From Hyphochytrium catenoides (Eukaryota; Sar; Hyphochytriomycetes; Hyphochytriales; Hyphochytriaceae): a stretch of 64,000 bases of DNA. The stretch covers positions 1-64,000 of the forward strand of contig FLMG01003675.1 in the NCBI GenBank assembly GCA_900088475.1. The letters are read 5' to 3'. A program made the position numbers and the translations under genes. This document shows positions 25,444 through 37,519 of this stretch, piece by piece; position 1 is the first letter of the stretch; the number at the start of each line of letters is the position of its first letter. Under the pieces are notes generated by a model, which was not told the origin of the DNA, ran no database searches, and saw only the letters and a program-made list of their open reading frames with translations.

Positions 25444-26344
25444 ACAGCATAGAATCTGGGTCAGACACAATCGCTGGCCGTGATTATTGCAGCTCGCGCT
25501 GTACCTTGAGACAAGTTAGCTCCCACGCGCCTGATGTCTCTGTGCGACGAGCCTCCATATCTGGGGCCGGTTAGATGATCACTGAGCCATTCTGGTATAC
25601 CAATAGCCTACATCAAGCTTCGATATTCCCATTTCACAGCAGGCAAATCGCCCAATGACTCCACGCTAGGGCCACGAAAGCGCCCTCAACAACCGAATGA
25701 GGGCCTGTCTGGATAGAGTTTCACTCCTCCTCAGACGATATGCTTATTAGATCATTCCTTGCCCACTCCTTCCACCACCAAGAAGGTCAGCGTCAGAGGA
25801 AGCGTTCAAATCAGTTCCGATGCCAATGCCCTCCACTTTCTCTTCTTCCATCGAAGAACCGTCGTAATGTCTCGTTGTCAAAACGTATGTCTGAGTTTCT
25901 TATAAGGCGAGTGACAGCAAAATCTCACCTTTTTGAGCTAACTTCTTTCTTCAGTTTCCAGGCGAGCGCTGAGTACGAGAGTACGAGTCTGCTGAGGAGT
26001 ACGTACGACTACCTCCAATGTGTACAGCGTCAATTTCGGGTGTTTATATAGCCGTTAGCAGTCTTGGGAGATCAGAGTCACAGTGCAATGAATCGGCAGA
26101 TCTCTGTCGAAATCTTTCTCCTTCATCACACAGGTTGTCAAGGAGCTGCTCCTGCTATGCTGCTCCGCTATCACTCTTTGGAGCACGTGAATAGGCTGAC
26201 AGGTTGTGAGCTTTGAAGCTTCAGAAGACAGACTTGGCCATAGTGCAAATTAGCGCGGACGTGTTGTTACGTCAAGCCAGTCGTCAGAGTGTACCTCGAT
26301 CCTTTCTTACTCGAGCGCCAAGTCTCTACGTATCAAAAGGCACC
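25444..26344. promoter_or_regulatory. shared upstream region of TMEM222 and USP14
   Basis: Divergent spacer of about 900 bp. No convincing exon or regulatory motif was identified; scattered open frames lack splice or domain support. Confidence 0.4.
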
Positions 26345-28792
26345 ATGGTGCAGGTCAAAGTGAAGTGGACCAAGAACACCTACGATGTTGAGGTTGATCC
26401 TTCTGAATCAGTAAATACCTTCAAGGCCCAGCTGTTTGCGCTCACTGGTAAAGCGCAACGTGCTCTGGTGGCTTAGATCGTCCTCGCGTTATCTGACAAA
26501 TCTACGTCACTTATTCATCTTGCAGGGGTTCCTGTAGACCGTCAAAAGCTGATGTCGAAACATTGGAAGGGCATGCTGAAAGATGATGCAAATATGGGTT
26601 CATTAGGCCTAAAGGATGGCTCTCAGATAATGCTGATGGGCTCCGCAGAAGTGGTTGTTGCCCCTGAAAAGAAAGCAGTAAGTCAAAAGGAGGATTACTT
26701 TTGTCTGTAAAGCTTTCCCAAAGTCTTAACCGCTCGTGTGCCAGGTCTTCGTCGAGGACCTTCCTCAGGCGGAGATTGCCAAGTCAGGCCACGAGCTTCC
26801 TGCAGGACTGAATAACCTTGGGAATACTTGCTACATGAATGCGACCTTGGAGGTCTGTCTGCCTGCGAGTGTTCGCCCCCTTCTCCGCATTTCTGAACTG
26901 ATCGCTCTTGTAGTGTCTACGTAATATCCCCGAGCTGCGCACGGGCCTTGCCAGTTTGAAGAGTTCCTATACCTCTGACACTGACAACAACCTTACGATT
27001 GCGCTGCGCGACACGATGAAACAACTAGACTCAAGCATTGATAGCGTCTCTCCAGTTATGTTCCTAGAGGTAACAACCAAGACTAGTGCCTTTAATCTCG
27101 CTTCTTCTGAGAACGCCTTATCGCACCCTCCGCGAAGACCTTGCGGCAGGCATATCCGCAGTTTGCACAAACGGGACGCGGTGGATACATGCAGCAGGTA
27201 ATGCAATCAACCCATGAAACGTAGATACGATGCCTTTCCCTCAAGTATTTTTGCCACAGGACAGTGATGAGTTTCTCCAGGTGTTGTTGACTACATTGTC
27301 AAGGAAACTCGTACAGCCCGTGGGTATGGAAGACCTGCAAAATGCTTCCAGCTTAGTAGATGCGCTTTTTGGCATGGAGCTGAAGGAGACGTAAGCTCGT
27401 CAAGTTTGACGCTCCAATTGCTTTGAGACGCTCACTGTTACCCAATCCACGAATAGGTACAAGTGCACGGAAACAGACGCCGAGCCCGTTGTTGCTCGGC
27501 CTGCTCACACTTTTAAGCTCGTCTGCAATATTAGCAACGAGACCAATCATTTGTCCGAAGGTATTATAGCTGTGGGGTCCTTCTTGAGCAAGCCTACTGA
27601 CATCCTCCGCAAGGTATTCGACTGAATCTTGTGGGGACTGTTGAGAAGAGGTCAGATGTTCTTGGCAGAGATGCTGTGTGGGAGAAGACATCTCGCATCA
27701 ACAGGTAAAGCTAGGGAATTGACGAAACCGTTAATTTAATCTCTAACCAGGCGGGTTCCACGCGTCTATAGGTTGCCGCGGTACATCTGTGTGCAGTTCC
27801 TTCGTTTCTTCTGGAAGCCCACCCCAGATTCTAGAGACCATGCTGGCGTCAAATGCAAAATGCTTCGGGTAAGGGCTCATTAGGTGGCTATTCCGCTTTA
27901 TCCATGGGTCTCACGGTTTTCTTCAGCCCATTACCTTCCCTCTCGTCCTCGACACTTTTGAGTTCTGCTCCGACGAGCTCCAGAGTGTCCTCAAAGTACC
28001 AAGAGACAAGTAGGTTATCGAATTTTTTGTAGATGGGAGGCGATAGATGCCAAGTGCTTACTCTGTCCTGTCAGACACGCTCAGGATATGCTAAATGAGT
28101 TCAAGAACAAGGACGGCGTGGAGGAAACGAAGGTAAGGAGAAACTACGCATTCGTGCTTAAGAGCAAAAGAACGGACACATACATGTGAATGTACAGGGA
28201 GAGGACGAGACGATGGCTGACGTAGACTCAGAAGAAAAGGCGGCTTTAGAAGCAGCCAAAGCCCTATCAGTAACGGGTCGGACAGCGGGGCCAGGTCTGC
28301 CAGCTGATTTTAAGGTAAAACATCCTTTGTAAGGCCAAAATTTAGCATTGGCCTGACTAATGGGTGTTTCCCTAACAGGGCTACTATGAGTTGTTTTCTC
28401 TCGTAACCCATAAAGGCAGATCTGCAGATTCCGGACACTACATGGGCTGGGTTAGACAGAAAGGAGGTCAGGAATCGTTCTCTTCAATCTAGCTTAAACT
28501 GGATTATTGCACTAACGGTTCAGTGCCTCTACTGTCAATGCAGACGACTGGCTTTGTTTTGACGATGATCAGGTCTCAGCGTGTAAGTCAGAGGACATCC
28601 TGAACCTGAAGGGCGGAGGTGAGAATGAACGATTATCCGACCATAGTGTCATTAATTACGGACTGACTCTTCCGCCTTTCGCTGCTCCTCTCTCCGACCG
28701 TGGCATACTTCCTCTACGTCCACTCATTGCCGCCTACTCTTTTAGGCGACTGGCACATGAGCTACCTAGCCTTCTACCGGTACAAGGATTAG
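26345..28792 (+). CDS. USP14: ubiquitin carboxyl-terminal hydrolase 14 (proteasome-associated)
   Basis: About twelve exons give a protein of about 490-500 residues. The N-terminal ubiquitin-like domain (MVQVKVKWTKNTYDVEVDPS, residues 1-75) is followed by the USP catalytic domain. The Cys box is GLNNLGNTCYMNATLE (catalytic Cys), the QQDSDEF motif follows, then RLPRYICVQFLRFFWK, and the His box is SADSGHYMGWV with DDWLCFDDD downstream. The end is GGGDWHMSYLAFYRYKD with TAG at 28790-28792. USP14/Ubp6 binds the proteasome base via its Ubl and trims ubiquitin chains from substrates. All catalytic residues are present. Several introns were placed by family alignment, for example the acceptors before TLRQAYPQFA and before the IRLNL segment. 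Confidence 0.95.
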
Positions 28793-29922
28793 ACTGACAG
28801 CATCCCGTAATACGATTGTATTTCGTAAGGTTAATCGTAAGCCTATCATCATCTTGAGTATCTTGGGTTTCTTCATCTTCCCTTGGACTCTTCTTTCCTA
28901 ATCAAGGGCGTGGCCGCATTCCCCTTGTCGGTTGCACGGGGAGCACACGCTTCCACCCTTCCGCTTCGTCTACCAGATGACCCTCCCAGATCGATCTGTT
29001 GGTTCTTTGAGGGTAAAAGAAGTAGATGATCCTGAAGATCCGTTCGGCTTGATTACGAGGAGCGCAACGCGTTACTGCTGGCTGGTCCTTAGCTATGATC
29101 ACCTGCCTTGAAGCTCTTGACACGATACAATGAAGACGGAGGAAATCTAGATGTCTGATCATCCCTTATGACAGCACGGATACGTTTAGGATAGAATGAT
29201 TGCGGGGCAAGCTTCAGAAAGCCATCTTCATTACACCTGCAGTCCTACCTTTGTCTCTGACGGCGTATTGTGGCGGACAGAACAGTCTTTACTGGGACAT
29301 TGCAAGCAATACCAAAAGCCCTGTATCACTAGACTTGCATCCCAACATAGTCTGTTTTGGTACCAGCTCCAGATTTTGTCGCTTTAAACCCCTTATGAAA
29401 CATTTGGGTATAAATAGAGAGAGGAGGGAAGTGGAGATGGGAGAAGGAGAGAACAGACAGAGGGAGAGCGATATAGTGCAGAACACCCGTCATAGAAGAG
29501 CGGCGAGATATGGTGATAAGAAGGCGGCGGGAGAGAAAGAGCCATCGCTTTTCAGTGGGTCGCTTCTGACACTCTTCACTCATATCTCTTACACTCTCTA
29601 TTTCATTCAAGATTTGGAAAATTGGTTATTCTTTAGAATCTCCTCCATAATCTGTCTGGAGGCCGCCCTTGCCGTCCTTGCTATATGCACTTCTGAGCGT
29701 GAGCCGTGTTATCGTGCTCTGTCATGCGTGCTGACAAGCAGAAAAAGCGTTGACGACACAGCAGCAGTGGATAGAGGGTAGCTCAGTGAAGAGGAAGTAC
29801 CACGCGGTGAATGGCTGCCGAGGAGAGGAAGGCAGAATCCTCGGGACGTTGTACCTGAAGTTGACAAGGAAAAGGTTGGCTTTGTTGCTAGAAGCAGAGG
29901 GGAGGGTCGGCCCAGTGCGAGG
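28793..29922. other. intergenic gap before the ZZ protein
   Basis: A plus-strand frame stays open from about 29200 to 29781 but starts without ATG, is low in complexity over its Glu/Arg part, and shows no recognised domain, so it is not called as a gene. It may include 5' untranslated or intronic sequence of the next gene. Confidence 0.4.
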
Positions 29923-31723
29923 ATGGAGTCCAGAAGCAATTCAGCAGAGACTGGCCTTGGGTCCGTGAAGCCGGCCGCGGAAGAGGAGTATATGCCCATG
30001 ACCCCCGCCTCCAGTGAGTCTTCTGCTAGCACCTCTTCTGACGCGATGACGCAGCTTCTCGCTTCAGGGTACTCCTCAGACCGCCTCCTCCCAAATGTCC
30101 CACGTCTGATGTTTGGTACTCTTCTTGGCTCCTTGCCCTCATACGTCAAATGACACTAGTTTTTCCTTTCCGTGACTGAGGTCACTTTGACCGTCTTCAA
30201 GTTCGTTCTGCCTCTGCACGCGCCTAAATCAGCGAACCTGACCCTTACTTAATGAAGCCAAAGGCCCGGGTCTTTACACCCCCTCTTATGAGGAAGATCT
30301 AGAGGTGAAGGAAGGGGATGAAGCGCTTATGAAGAAGGCCAAGTCGGCTCCTAGGACAGCTGTGCCTACTGAGTCGGCTCCGAGGACAGCTGTGCCTACT
30401 GAGTCGGCTCCAGCTATCCCCGAAGTTACGACAAATCCTGGAGTGGTAAGGAGTGAGGAGAATTGACGAGACAGCGGAGCCAAAGCTCACAAATGTTTGG
30501 ACAGCATGCCTTCAAGGGACCGGATCGCTCCGGGAAGGTTCAAGTACTTCACAGCATACGAAGCATTGACTCCGCCAGTAGAAAGCCCAGGTCAGGCGAC
30601 TCCTTAGCTCTCCCTTTCTAGCTTCTCCTCTGATTCTCATAGAAGCCCCTACTCCCTTGCTGCTATAAAATCTGGACGTTTTGGATGATTCTATATGGCC
30701 TACCCGGCACTTGCTCACGATCCCTGTGAAGGTTTCATTCAACACCAATGGAACAGCCGCCGGATAGGAAGTCTTCACGATCAGGAGAAGGCAGGGAGTC
30801 TCCCAGGTCGAGTGCCTCGCTTGTTACCGGACGCATGTTTTCTGCGGGAAAGTTCCTCGGCACTAAGGTGAGCGGGGGCCCAGGGTTTGCCGTCACGCTG
30901 TACAATGAATAATGCGGACTTGCCTCGAAGTCCAAAGCATGGTTTTATCCTTTTGACTCCCTTAGTGTCAGGGGTGGCAGCCCATTGCTTCTAGAAGCCT
31001 CATCAGAATATGATGTCTCCAACTATCGTCAACCATGTATTTTCTCCGAGTGGACGGCGCCGTATTCTGACCGGTCTTAGTTTGCCTACTTCTTTCTCTA
31101 GTCTCTACTTCTTTTCTTTCTCTGGTCTCTGCGATCTGTTCTCATGACTAACAGTTTATTTTCACTGTATGTCTCCTCACATTGCTCAGCTCTTCAACGT
31201 GACGTCGGCTGCAGCTCACAGCCTAGGGTTGACAGAAGAGAAGGTTAATGAAGGGACCTTCTGCGATGGCTGCGGGATGATGCCCATTCTGGGAAGTGTT
31301 TGGGAATGTACACGCTGCGAAAAGTTCTTTCTCTGCAACAACTGTTATGAAAGAGGAAGGCATGGCTTTGAGAATGACAAAGAGATGATGGAAAAGCAAC
31401 GTCACTATGCCATGGAGGAGCTGAAGTACAAGTATAGGGCTCTGCCACAACGGCTTATAGAGATACTGATGATAGATGTCTGCAAGGACAGTCCAGACAA
31501 ATTCCAATACTTGGTAAGAAAGCAAGTCACATCGAAATGTCTGAAATGATTGCAAAGCGCGTAAGAGAGGGTTAGCCCTGTACACCATACCTTGGCAGCG
31601 AAGACCCTAACATCTGCGGCTGCGGCTGTAGGGCAATTGGGTTGGCTCTCTCGTGTCAGGGAGGCCGGTAAAGACCTTGCAAGTCCGGGGAGTGGAGATT
31701 CCTCGGTTGTCGCCAGACATTAG
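29923..31723 (+). CDS. ZZ-type zinc-finger protein, otherwise unknown
   Basis: Six exons join in phase from ATG 29923 to TAG 31721-31723 (about 320-340 residues). The N-terminal two thirds are Ser/Pro/Glu-rich and look disordered, with a tandem 10-residue repeat SAPRTAVPTE encoded by two 30-bp units at 30343-30402. After a possible amphipathic segment (LFNVTSAAAHSLGLTEEKV) comes a ZZ finger: CDGCGMMPILGSVWECTRCE, then FFLCNNCYERGRHGF, with CxxC pairs spaced as in ZZ domains. A helix (KEMMEKQRHYAMEELKYK) and an Ala/Ser-rich tail follow. ZZ domains bind zinc and protein N-termini or modified tails, in cytoskeletal, autophagy and chromatin proteins; the target here is unknown. The finger is secure; the upstream exon joins are plausible. 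Confidence 0.75.
30343..30402 (+). repeat. two 30-bp in-frame tandem repeats
   Basis: TCGGCTCC(T/G)AGGACAGCTG-type units repeat exactly in frame inside the ZZ-protein exon, with a partial third unit starting at 30403. Confidence 0.85.
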
Positions 31724-32271
31724 ACAAGAGATGGTCCAGCTGCTAATGCCGATAGTAACAGTTAGAGAGGATATTGAAGTCTTTTTCGAGTGGCAGACCG
31801 AGGTAAGGGGAAGGAGGAAGCACTTGTCTCTTTCTTTCGCTCTAATTCCTGTCCACTCGGACTTTGCCATGGCCTTTGCCGCCACTGACTCTATTACGGA
31901 GCTTATGAAACTCCTCCATCTTCAATTGACCTACTCACAGTCAAATCTATCGCCGACGTAGGAAGAGAATCAGACGGACTTGTTGCGCATTTGGGTCTCA
32001 GATAGAAAGACCAAAACCAGCTCGCCTTTCGATCCCATGAGACCATCGGTTCTCCCCAAAAAGAGCTGAGGATCTCTTATTAACTCCCGCTCCATTTCTG
32101 TATATAAAGCCCGGGTATCCAGGGCCACCAAGGTGGCCCCTAATAACAACTGAAGAGATCCAGCTGCATAGAGCTAGTGTGTGGACGTACAAAGGGCCTC
32201 GATCATTTGCAAATCAGCATTACATATTTAAGTTAAATAATAGGCGCCGGCGGCGCCACAGCAGTCTCTAC
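31724..32271. other. gap between convergent ZZ-protein and AONS genes
   Basis: No exon recognised. It is expected to hold both 3' untranslated regions. A CCACCAAGGTGG palindrome is seen near 32126. Confidence 0.45.
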
Positions 32272-34181
32272 TTAGAGTGCTGCCGCTGTGTCCTCTGATG
32301 GGCAGGCCGCTAGTGTCCTGCGTAGAGCTATGCCGAAGTCTTGAATATCTTCCTTTGTATTGTGAGCATGGATTATAATGCGAAGCCTCTCCTCGCCTTT
32401 GGGCACCGTGGGACTCCTTATGGCCTTAACTAGAAACCCTTCCTTTTGTAGCATCGATGCTACGGCTATAACGCGGTGGTTGCCTGGTACAACAAGCCCC
32501 TGAATGGGTGAGTCGCTATCCAATAAGCGCACACTGCCCTGGAGAAGATTCTTGCATTCTTCTTTGACGATTGAGCGAAAGAAACGAGTCATCGCCGTTA
32601 GGTGCTCTCTGGCGTCTATTGCCTCTTGCTCTTGACAGGCAATGTGCAACATCTTAATGGTCCCAATCATATCTAGTGGCAGAGCTGTTGTGTAGATGAA
32701 AGGCCTAGCATAGTTTATCAGGTACTGCTTCAAGGTATTGCTACAGCAAACAACCGCTCCGTGATACCCCATCGCCTTGCCGAAGGTGTAGACGGTGCAA
32801 AGAATTCTGTCTTGCAGCCGAAGTGCGTATGTTAGTCCTCTTCCTCCAGGGTATGAGCCTTGCAAGCGAAGACAGAGAAGGAGTAGTCAGCAGATTTCAA
32901 AGCAACATGGGTGGCCCTTCCTGGCACATGCCAGCGCCTGAAATACAATGGTTGTTACCGGTAGTGTGCGCCTCATCGACGATAAGGTTTGCCCCGTATC
33001 GTTCACAAAGATTGGTTAGGTCTTCCAAAGGCGCGTAATCGCCGTCCATGGAGTAGAGAGACTCCACGGCGACAATGATATTCCTAGGATTGCCACTGGA
33101 AGTTGAGATGTGCTCCTTGAACTTCTGCTCTAGATCCTAAAGACTCCGGCTTCATGTTAGCTGCAGCCACAAAAGATGCTTTGTCTCATTGGGGCGTTTG
33201 GAGTGCTGAAGCTGAAGGGAATTATGGAGGCTGGCGGAAGAAGGGAAGACAATGCCAGAGGCAAGTAGAGAGAGATCAAAGAGAGCGGATGTGATATTAT
33301 GACATAGAGATGCGGATCGAGACAAGAGAAACCAGAGAGAGAGAGAGAATAAGAGAGTGCGACGGGAGAGAGAAAGATAGAGTGAGAGGTTACCTCCAGG
33401 TCATTGTGTATGAACTCTATGCACTTAGCTCTCGTTATTTTCATCCCTTCCCGAAGGGAATTGTGGTCCAGACTGTCATAGAACAAAATGTCTCCTTTCT
33501 GCGGCACATAAGCTACGAGGCTAAGGTTCAGCAGGTAGCCAGAACCAAAGAGCAGGGCCGCCTCGCTAAAAGGTTGGAACAGACATCAGGTCGTGGCGTA
33601 GGGCTAAGGGAGACGGAAGGTACTTAGTACCAAGCTATGATAAAGTCATACCTTCCGTAGTATTCGGCTAAATAGTGCTCCACCTCTTCAGCATATGCGC
33701 TGTTACCTGTGAGCACCCGCGACCCTGTAGCTCCCAAAGATTGCGTCTCTGGAGCCCTCAGTAGGCGCTCTCTCTCGTCTCTAACCTAAACCACAGACAA
33801 TCAGTGACAAATCGGTTACTTGACGAAGAGAGAGTTACTTGGCTAAGATAGAAGGGCATTTTGGAACACGGAAATCGGCGAGGCAAGAGACGCACAAGTT
33901 TTCCATACCACGCGAGATGAGGATGTCTCACCTTCTTGTGGACAACAGGGCTCCTTGCGAACCCAAGGTAGTCATTGCTACGGATATCAAGACAGACGTC
34001 AACATTGGGGATGATGCGAAGCTTTGACAGCGTATGAGTCGAACGATGTGGCGCTGGCACTATACCTGCAGAAGTCGATTACATTCTTATCAGCCAGGGC
34101 GCTGGGAAGCACTCTGAGTCCGCCTGAGTCTTCTCTTCGCTTTAGACACTCCTCAAGGTCTGAGAGAAGAGAAGACCTCAT
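32272..34181 (-). CDS. 8-amino-7-oxononanoate synthase-like PLP enzyme (biotin pathway)
   Basis: Six or seven exons give an alpha-oxoamine synthase of about 420 residues. Start is ATG 34181 (MRSSLLSDLEECLKRRED). Motifs in order: SNDYLGFA (restored by splicing), GATGSRVLTGNS, AALLFGSGYLLNLSLVAYVP, DSLDHNSLREG, VAVESLYSMDGDYAPL, DEAHTTGSYPGGRGL (Asp and His of the PLP site), TFGKAMGYHGAVV (Schiff-base Lys), and the C-terminal TVPKGEERLRI and HAHNTKEDI. Glycine acetyltransferase, ALA synthase and serine palmitoyltransferase share the fold; the TFGK block, the HAHNTKED C-terminal motif and short N-terminus fit AONS (BioF) best, which condenses pimeloyl thioester with alanine. No clear mitochondrial targeting peptide is seen; peroxisomal or cytosolic location is possible. 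Confidence 0.85.
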
Positions 34182-37100
34182 CTGTCTGCTCTTTCAGTGC
34201 CTGGGGACAGTGGTGCTGCCCATGAAAGATTAAAAAAGCTCCTACGCGCTTCTCTCCTTGCTTCCTTTTCTCAGGATTCACTGTCTTCAGCAGAAAGAGG
34301 CAGCGTTCGTACAGCTTGGTGCGGCGTAGGGGACGCTAGAGGGTCTATAATCAGGAGCAACAAGCTAAGCTCACTTCATTGCTTCGTTCAGCAATGGAGA
34401 ACTGCTCTGGCATGAGTCATGAAGCTTGCTGTGGAGCCCGTCAATGCTGAAGTGACAGAGGTAGGTGCGCACCTTGTAGCGCTTCTTGATGCTCTAAATA
34501 GATCATTACTAAGCGGGCTATAGAGCCTAATAAACCTTAGCGAGACAGTAGTACTACTATGACTAGCGTCAGAACAGCCCACATTTCAAGGACGTACAAC
34601 CCTGTCAAGTTATGATGATTTCTTCTTACACCAAGGTGGTGCATTCCTAGTTTTCTATGACAGCCTGTGGATATATATATTATATATACTGGTCGGATGC
34701 CGTCACGTTAGCTGTTACCCAGCAGCAGGTAATAACCCCAGTCAGGCGGAAGATGTGAGACGAAGCTTGTCGGCCCAAAGGAAGGAGCGAGCTTGGGCGC
34801 ACATGCATGACTGTCACTGCTTGCACCACAGCAATATAGGCACGTTATCTCATCAGCTTTGAGAACGTATTTTGAAGTGATGTTCTGGATCACAGAGCAG
34901 ACTTCTTTATAATAACATCACAGCAACTCAACAAAAATGGCAACTGGAACCGGCCTTCTGACGGCAAGAGAGGGCTAACAGGAGTTTGTGGAACTAACGA
35001 CGCAGACACCTGTATCCACTCCAATCTACTGAGCTGAGCTGCTGGGCTTAACGTCTACTCCAGAGCCTAACAGATACCCTAGCTTGTCTGGCATGTCATC
35101 TAAATCCGGGGGGAATAATCTTAACGGTGGCAGCGGAGGAAGAACTTAGAATTTCACGCCGCTGCTGCCAGTGCAAAACCCAATTCGTCCTTGAGCACCA
35201 CCGGAGAAATCTCCATCAAGATTGAGTTGAAGAAAAAAGGTAGGGAGTAGGAAGGACTTTGGCTAGGCTTCATTTGTTTAGTCGGGCAGGCATTCTCTGA
35301 TAACAACAAGGTCCTTCACAAGGGAAGTAATTCCGTGTCTTTTCACCCTTCACTCGTCATGGCACCCCTCTCAATTACAAGGTCGAAATGAGTGATGGGT
35401 ATCCTCTACTAGTCTTTACTGACTTATTGGCGCTGGGCCGCCGCATGGCGCCTGAGAAACCTAATCCTTGCCATCTCTGCAATGACAAGCATGTTGATAG
35501 TCGGGTACTGATAGCCTCGCGCGGCCACAGAGCCAGCACTGATGACAGAAAGCCATGGATAACTTATTCAACAAAAGAGAGTTTATCCAGCACAACCAAT
35601 AACATAGGAGTGCTTTCATGTTCGGAAAAAGAGAAGCCGCTTTTGCAGGCCAGACGCCTCACTATCACTCAACCCGTAGCAGCATTGGGCCTAGAAGGTC
35701 AACCATGCACAAAGGGCCAGGAGGAAAGGCTCGACTTCAATCGAAGTTGACGACCAAGCTATTAGAAGCTATCTCATCCCAAGCCGATTATAAGTAAAAC
35801 ATCGTCAATGATCGCAGAAGCCGCGGTTTTAGTGTGCAAGAAGTTATAACTGCCCGCTGCTGCAACTTGAAGAATTCAGGAGCAATGATAGGACCAACAG
35901 CAGTCGCAAGGAACCGACTCTGAGCAATCTTTGTCCCAAGGCCGGACTACAACCTGAGCTTGAGGCTTGGCGGGTAGCACAAACATTTGTAGACAGCTGA
36001 TGTCGCCAGGATAGACTGTGCTACCGTGCACGAAGACGTGTATTGGATTCGAACCAAGTGGATGCTCGGCACGCAAATTGAGCTTTCTTCCGTTCAACGC
36101 ACATCATCACTCAAGTTCAGCTGAAGCAAGTTCGGCGGAACTAGGGTTAATGAGTGACACAAGGAGCTGTGGTGGGTGGACAAGAGGCACATAGAGAGCC
36201 ACAACCGATGGGAAGACAACGATAAAGAGGCATTCACAAAGAAGGAAGAGACAGGGACTCAAAACAGCAATAGAGGAACACGGCCAAACTGGGTCTAAGA
36301 AACTTGCGACTGTGTGGAAAACACCCATACTTTGATAATTGCCAAGAATAACTTTCTTGACAGTTTGGACGCCCATGGGACTTAAGTTCTATTTGACAAT
36401 TGTGAATTATTCTTCCAGAGGGACAGATGACTCCTGCTATTTTGGTAAATTTACATGCTGGTCAGGAATCAAGATTCAAATTCTGTTAACTCGCGGGAGA
36501 TCTTTTGTGTCAAGCCGTCGCAGTAGTAATAAGATGATCCACCACTGCCTAGAGCTATCTAACTCTAGTAATAGACGCAGATTTATTCTGCGGATAAGAT
36601 CGTGATGGAGCTGTCCGGCGCTGCATGGAGAGGATCATCTCTGGGACACTGCTTTTACGGGCATTTCAGCACTAAGAAGACTCAAAAAAGATTCGTCCAA
36701 ATGCTTGGCATTTGAAGGCAAACAGAGAGACAGAGATAGAATGACTAGTCATAGCGGGCTGATCGGATGATGGGATGATGGCTTTTCGGACTGGTAGAGA
36801 TGCAGGAAAGGCTCTTCTTCTATGCCTTGCAAAAAAGAATGATGGAAGTCTTCTTTGGTTGTCGACCAAGGTAGAGGAAACTTGCTGAAAGGGCTCGTCG
36901 CAGTGCTTGTCTGTGTCTGGGTTAGCTACTGATGACAGCAGGACGTCTCTCTAGAGAGCATGACAACCTTTGATGAAAAATGGACAAGCTCAACAGTCAA
37001 TGACAGAGGAAAGAGGGGAGCGCCATGAGAGACCATCATACTAGCTACGTAGTGGAACATTGGTCGAAAAAGAGGTTGGGAGGTATGGGTAGACTTTGGC

Positions 37101-37519
37101 TCTTGTATCGGTGTTGCCTCTATTTGCTCATCCTTCCTTGGCCCCGTTTGGCCCGCCATAAGGGAAGTGAGGGTAACAAAGACATCGCCTACGAGTACGT
37201 GAGCTAGGGAGGGAATCTTCAAACGTTCGTTTCTGCATCTTCTCTCCGAAGGCCGTTGCTCATCATCTAGAGTAAATCTTGGCAGCTGGCCTTCTGTAGG
37301 ACCAAACTGCTTGGCTCCAGCGTACTGCCGAACAGCCAGTCTAAGTACCATGCATCGCTCAGTAGATAGACTGCACATACTCATTTTCAATTCTCCTTCC
37401 TAGAAGGCAAGCCCCCCACTAGGAAGTGGAATTTGACGACGAAGAGGACACTTCAGAGACTAATCGCAACTAGACAAGAAAAAACATCAGTAGTACCTTC
37501 TCCACCAGATTTGGGCTTA
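34182..37519. other. 3.3-kb gene-poor stretch
   Basis: No multi-exon gene was recognised. Short open frames exist, for example 35388-35750 (+, with HLCNDKH) and 36107-36376 (-, one hydrophobic helix, followed in the same frame beyond two TGA codons by another open 70 codons to 35876), but none shows domain support. An AT dinucleotide run lies at 34671-34688. It may hold lineage-specific genes or regulatory DNA. Confidence 0.4.
34671..34688. repeat. AT microsatellite
   Basis: ATATATATATTATATATA run in the gene-poor stretch. Confidence 0.9.

Noticed and set aside
29200-29781. 193-codon plus-strand open frame
   Set aside because: No ATG start, Glu/Arg low complexity in the middle, no domain; the ZZ gene model does not need it.
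35388-35750. 120-codon plus-strand frame with a CHLCNDKH segment
   Set aside because: Zinc-finger-like spacing occurs once only, composition is mixed, and no exon neighbours were found.
36040-36060. GGTTCGAATCC on the minus strand, resembling a tRNA T-arm
   Set aside because: No matching acceptor stem, D-arm or anticodon arm could be folded around it.
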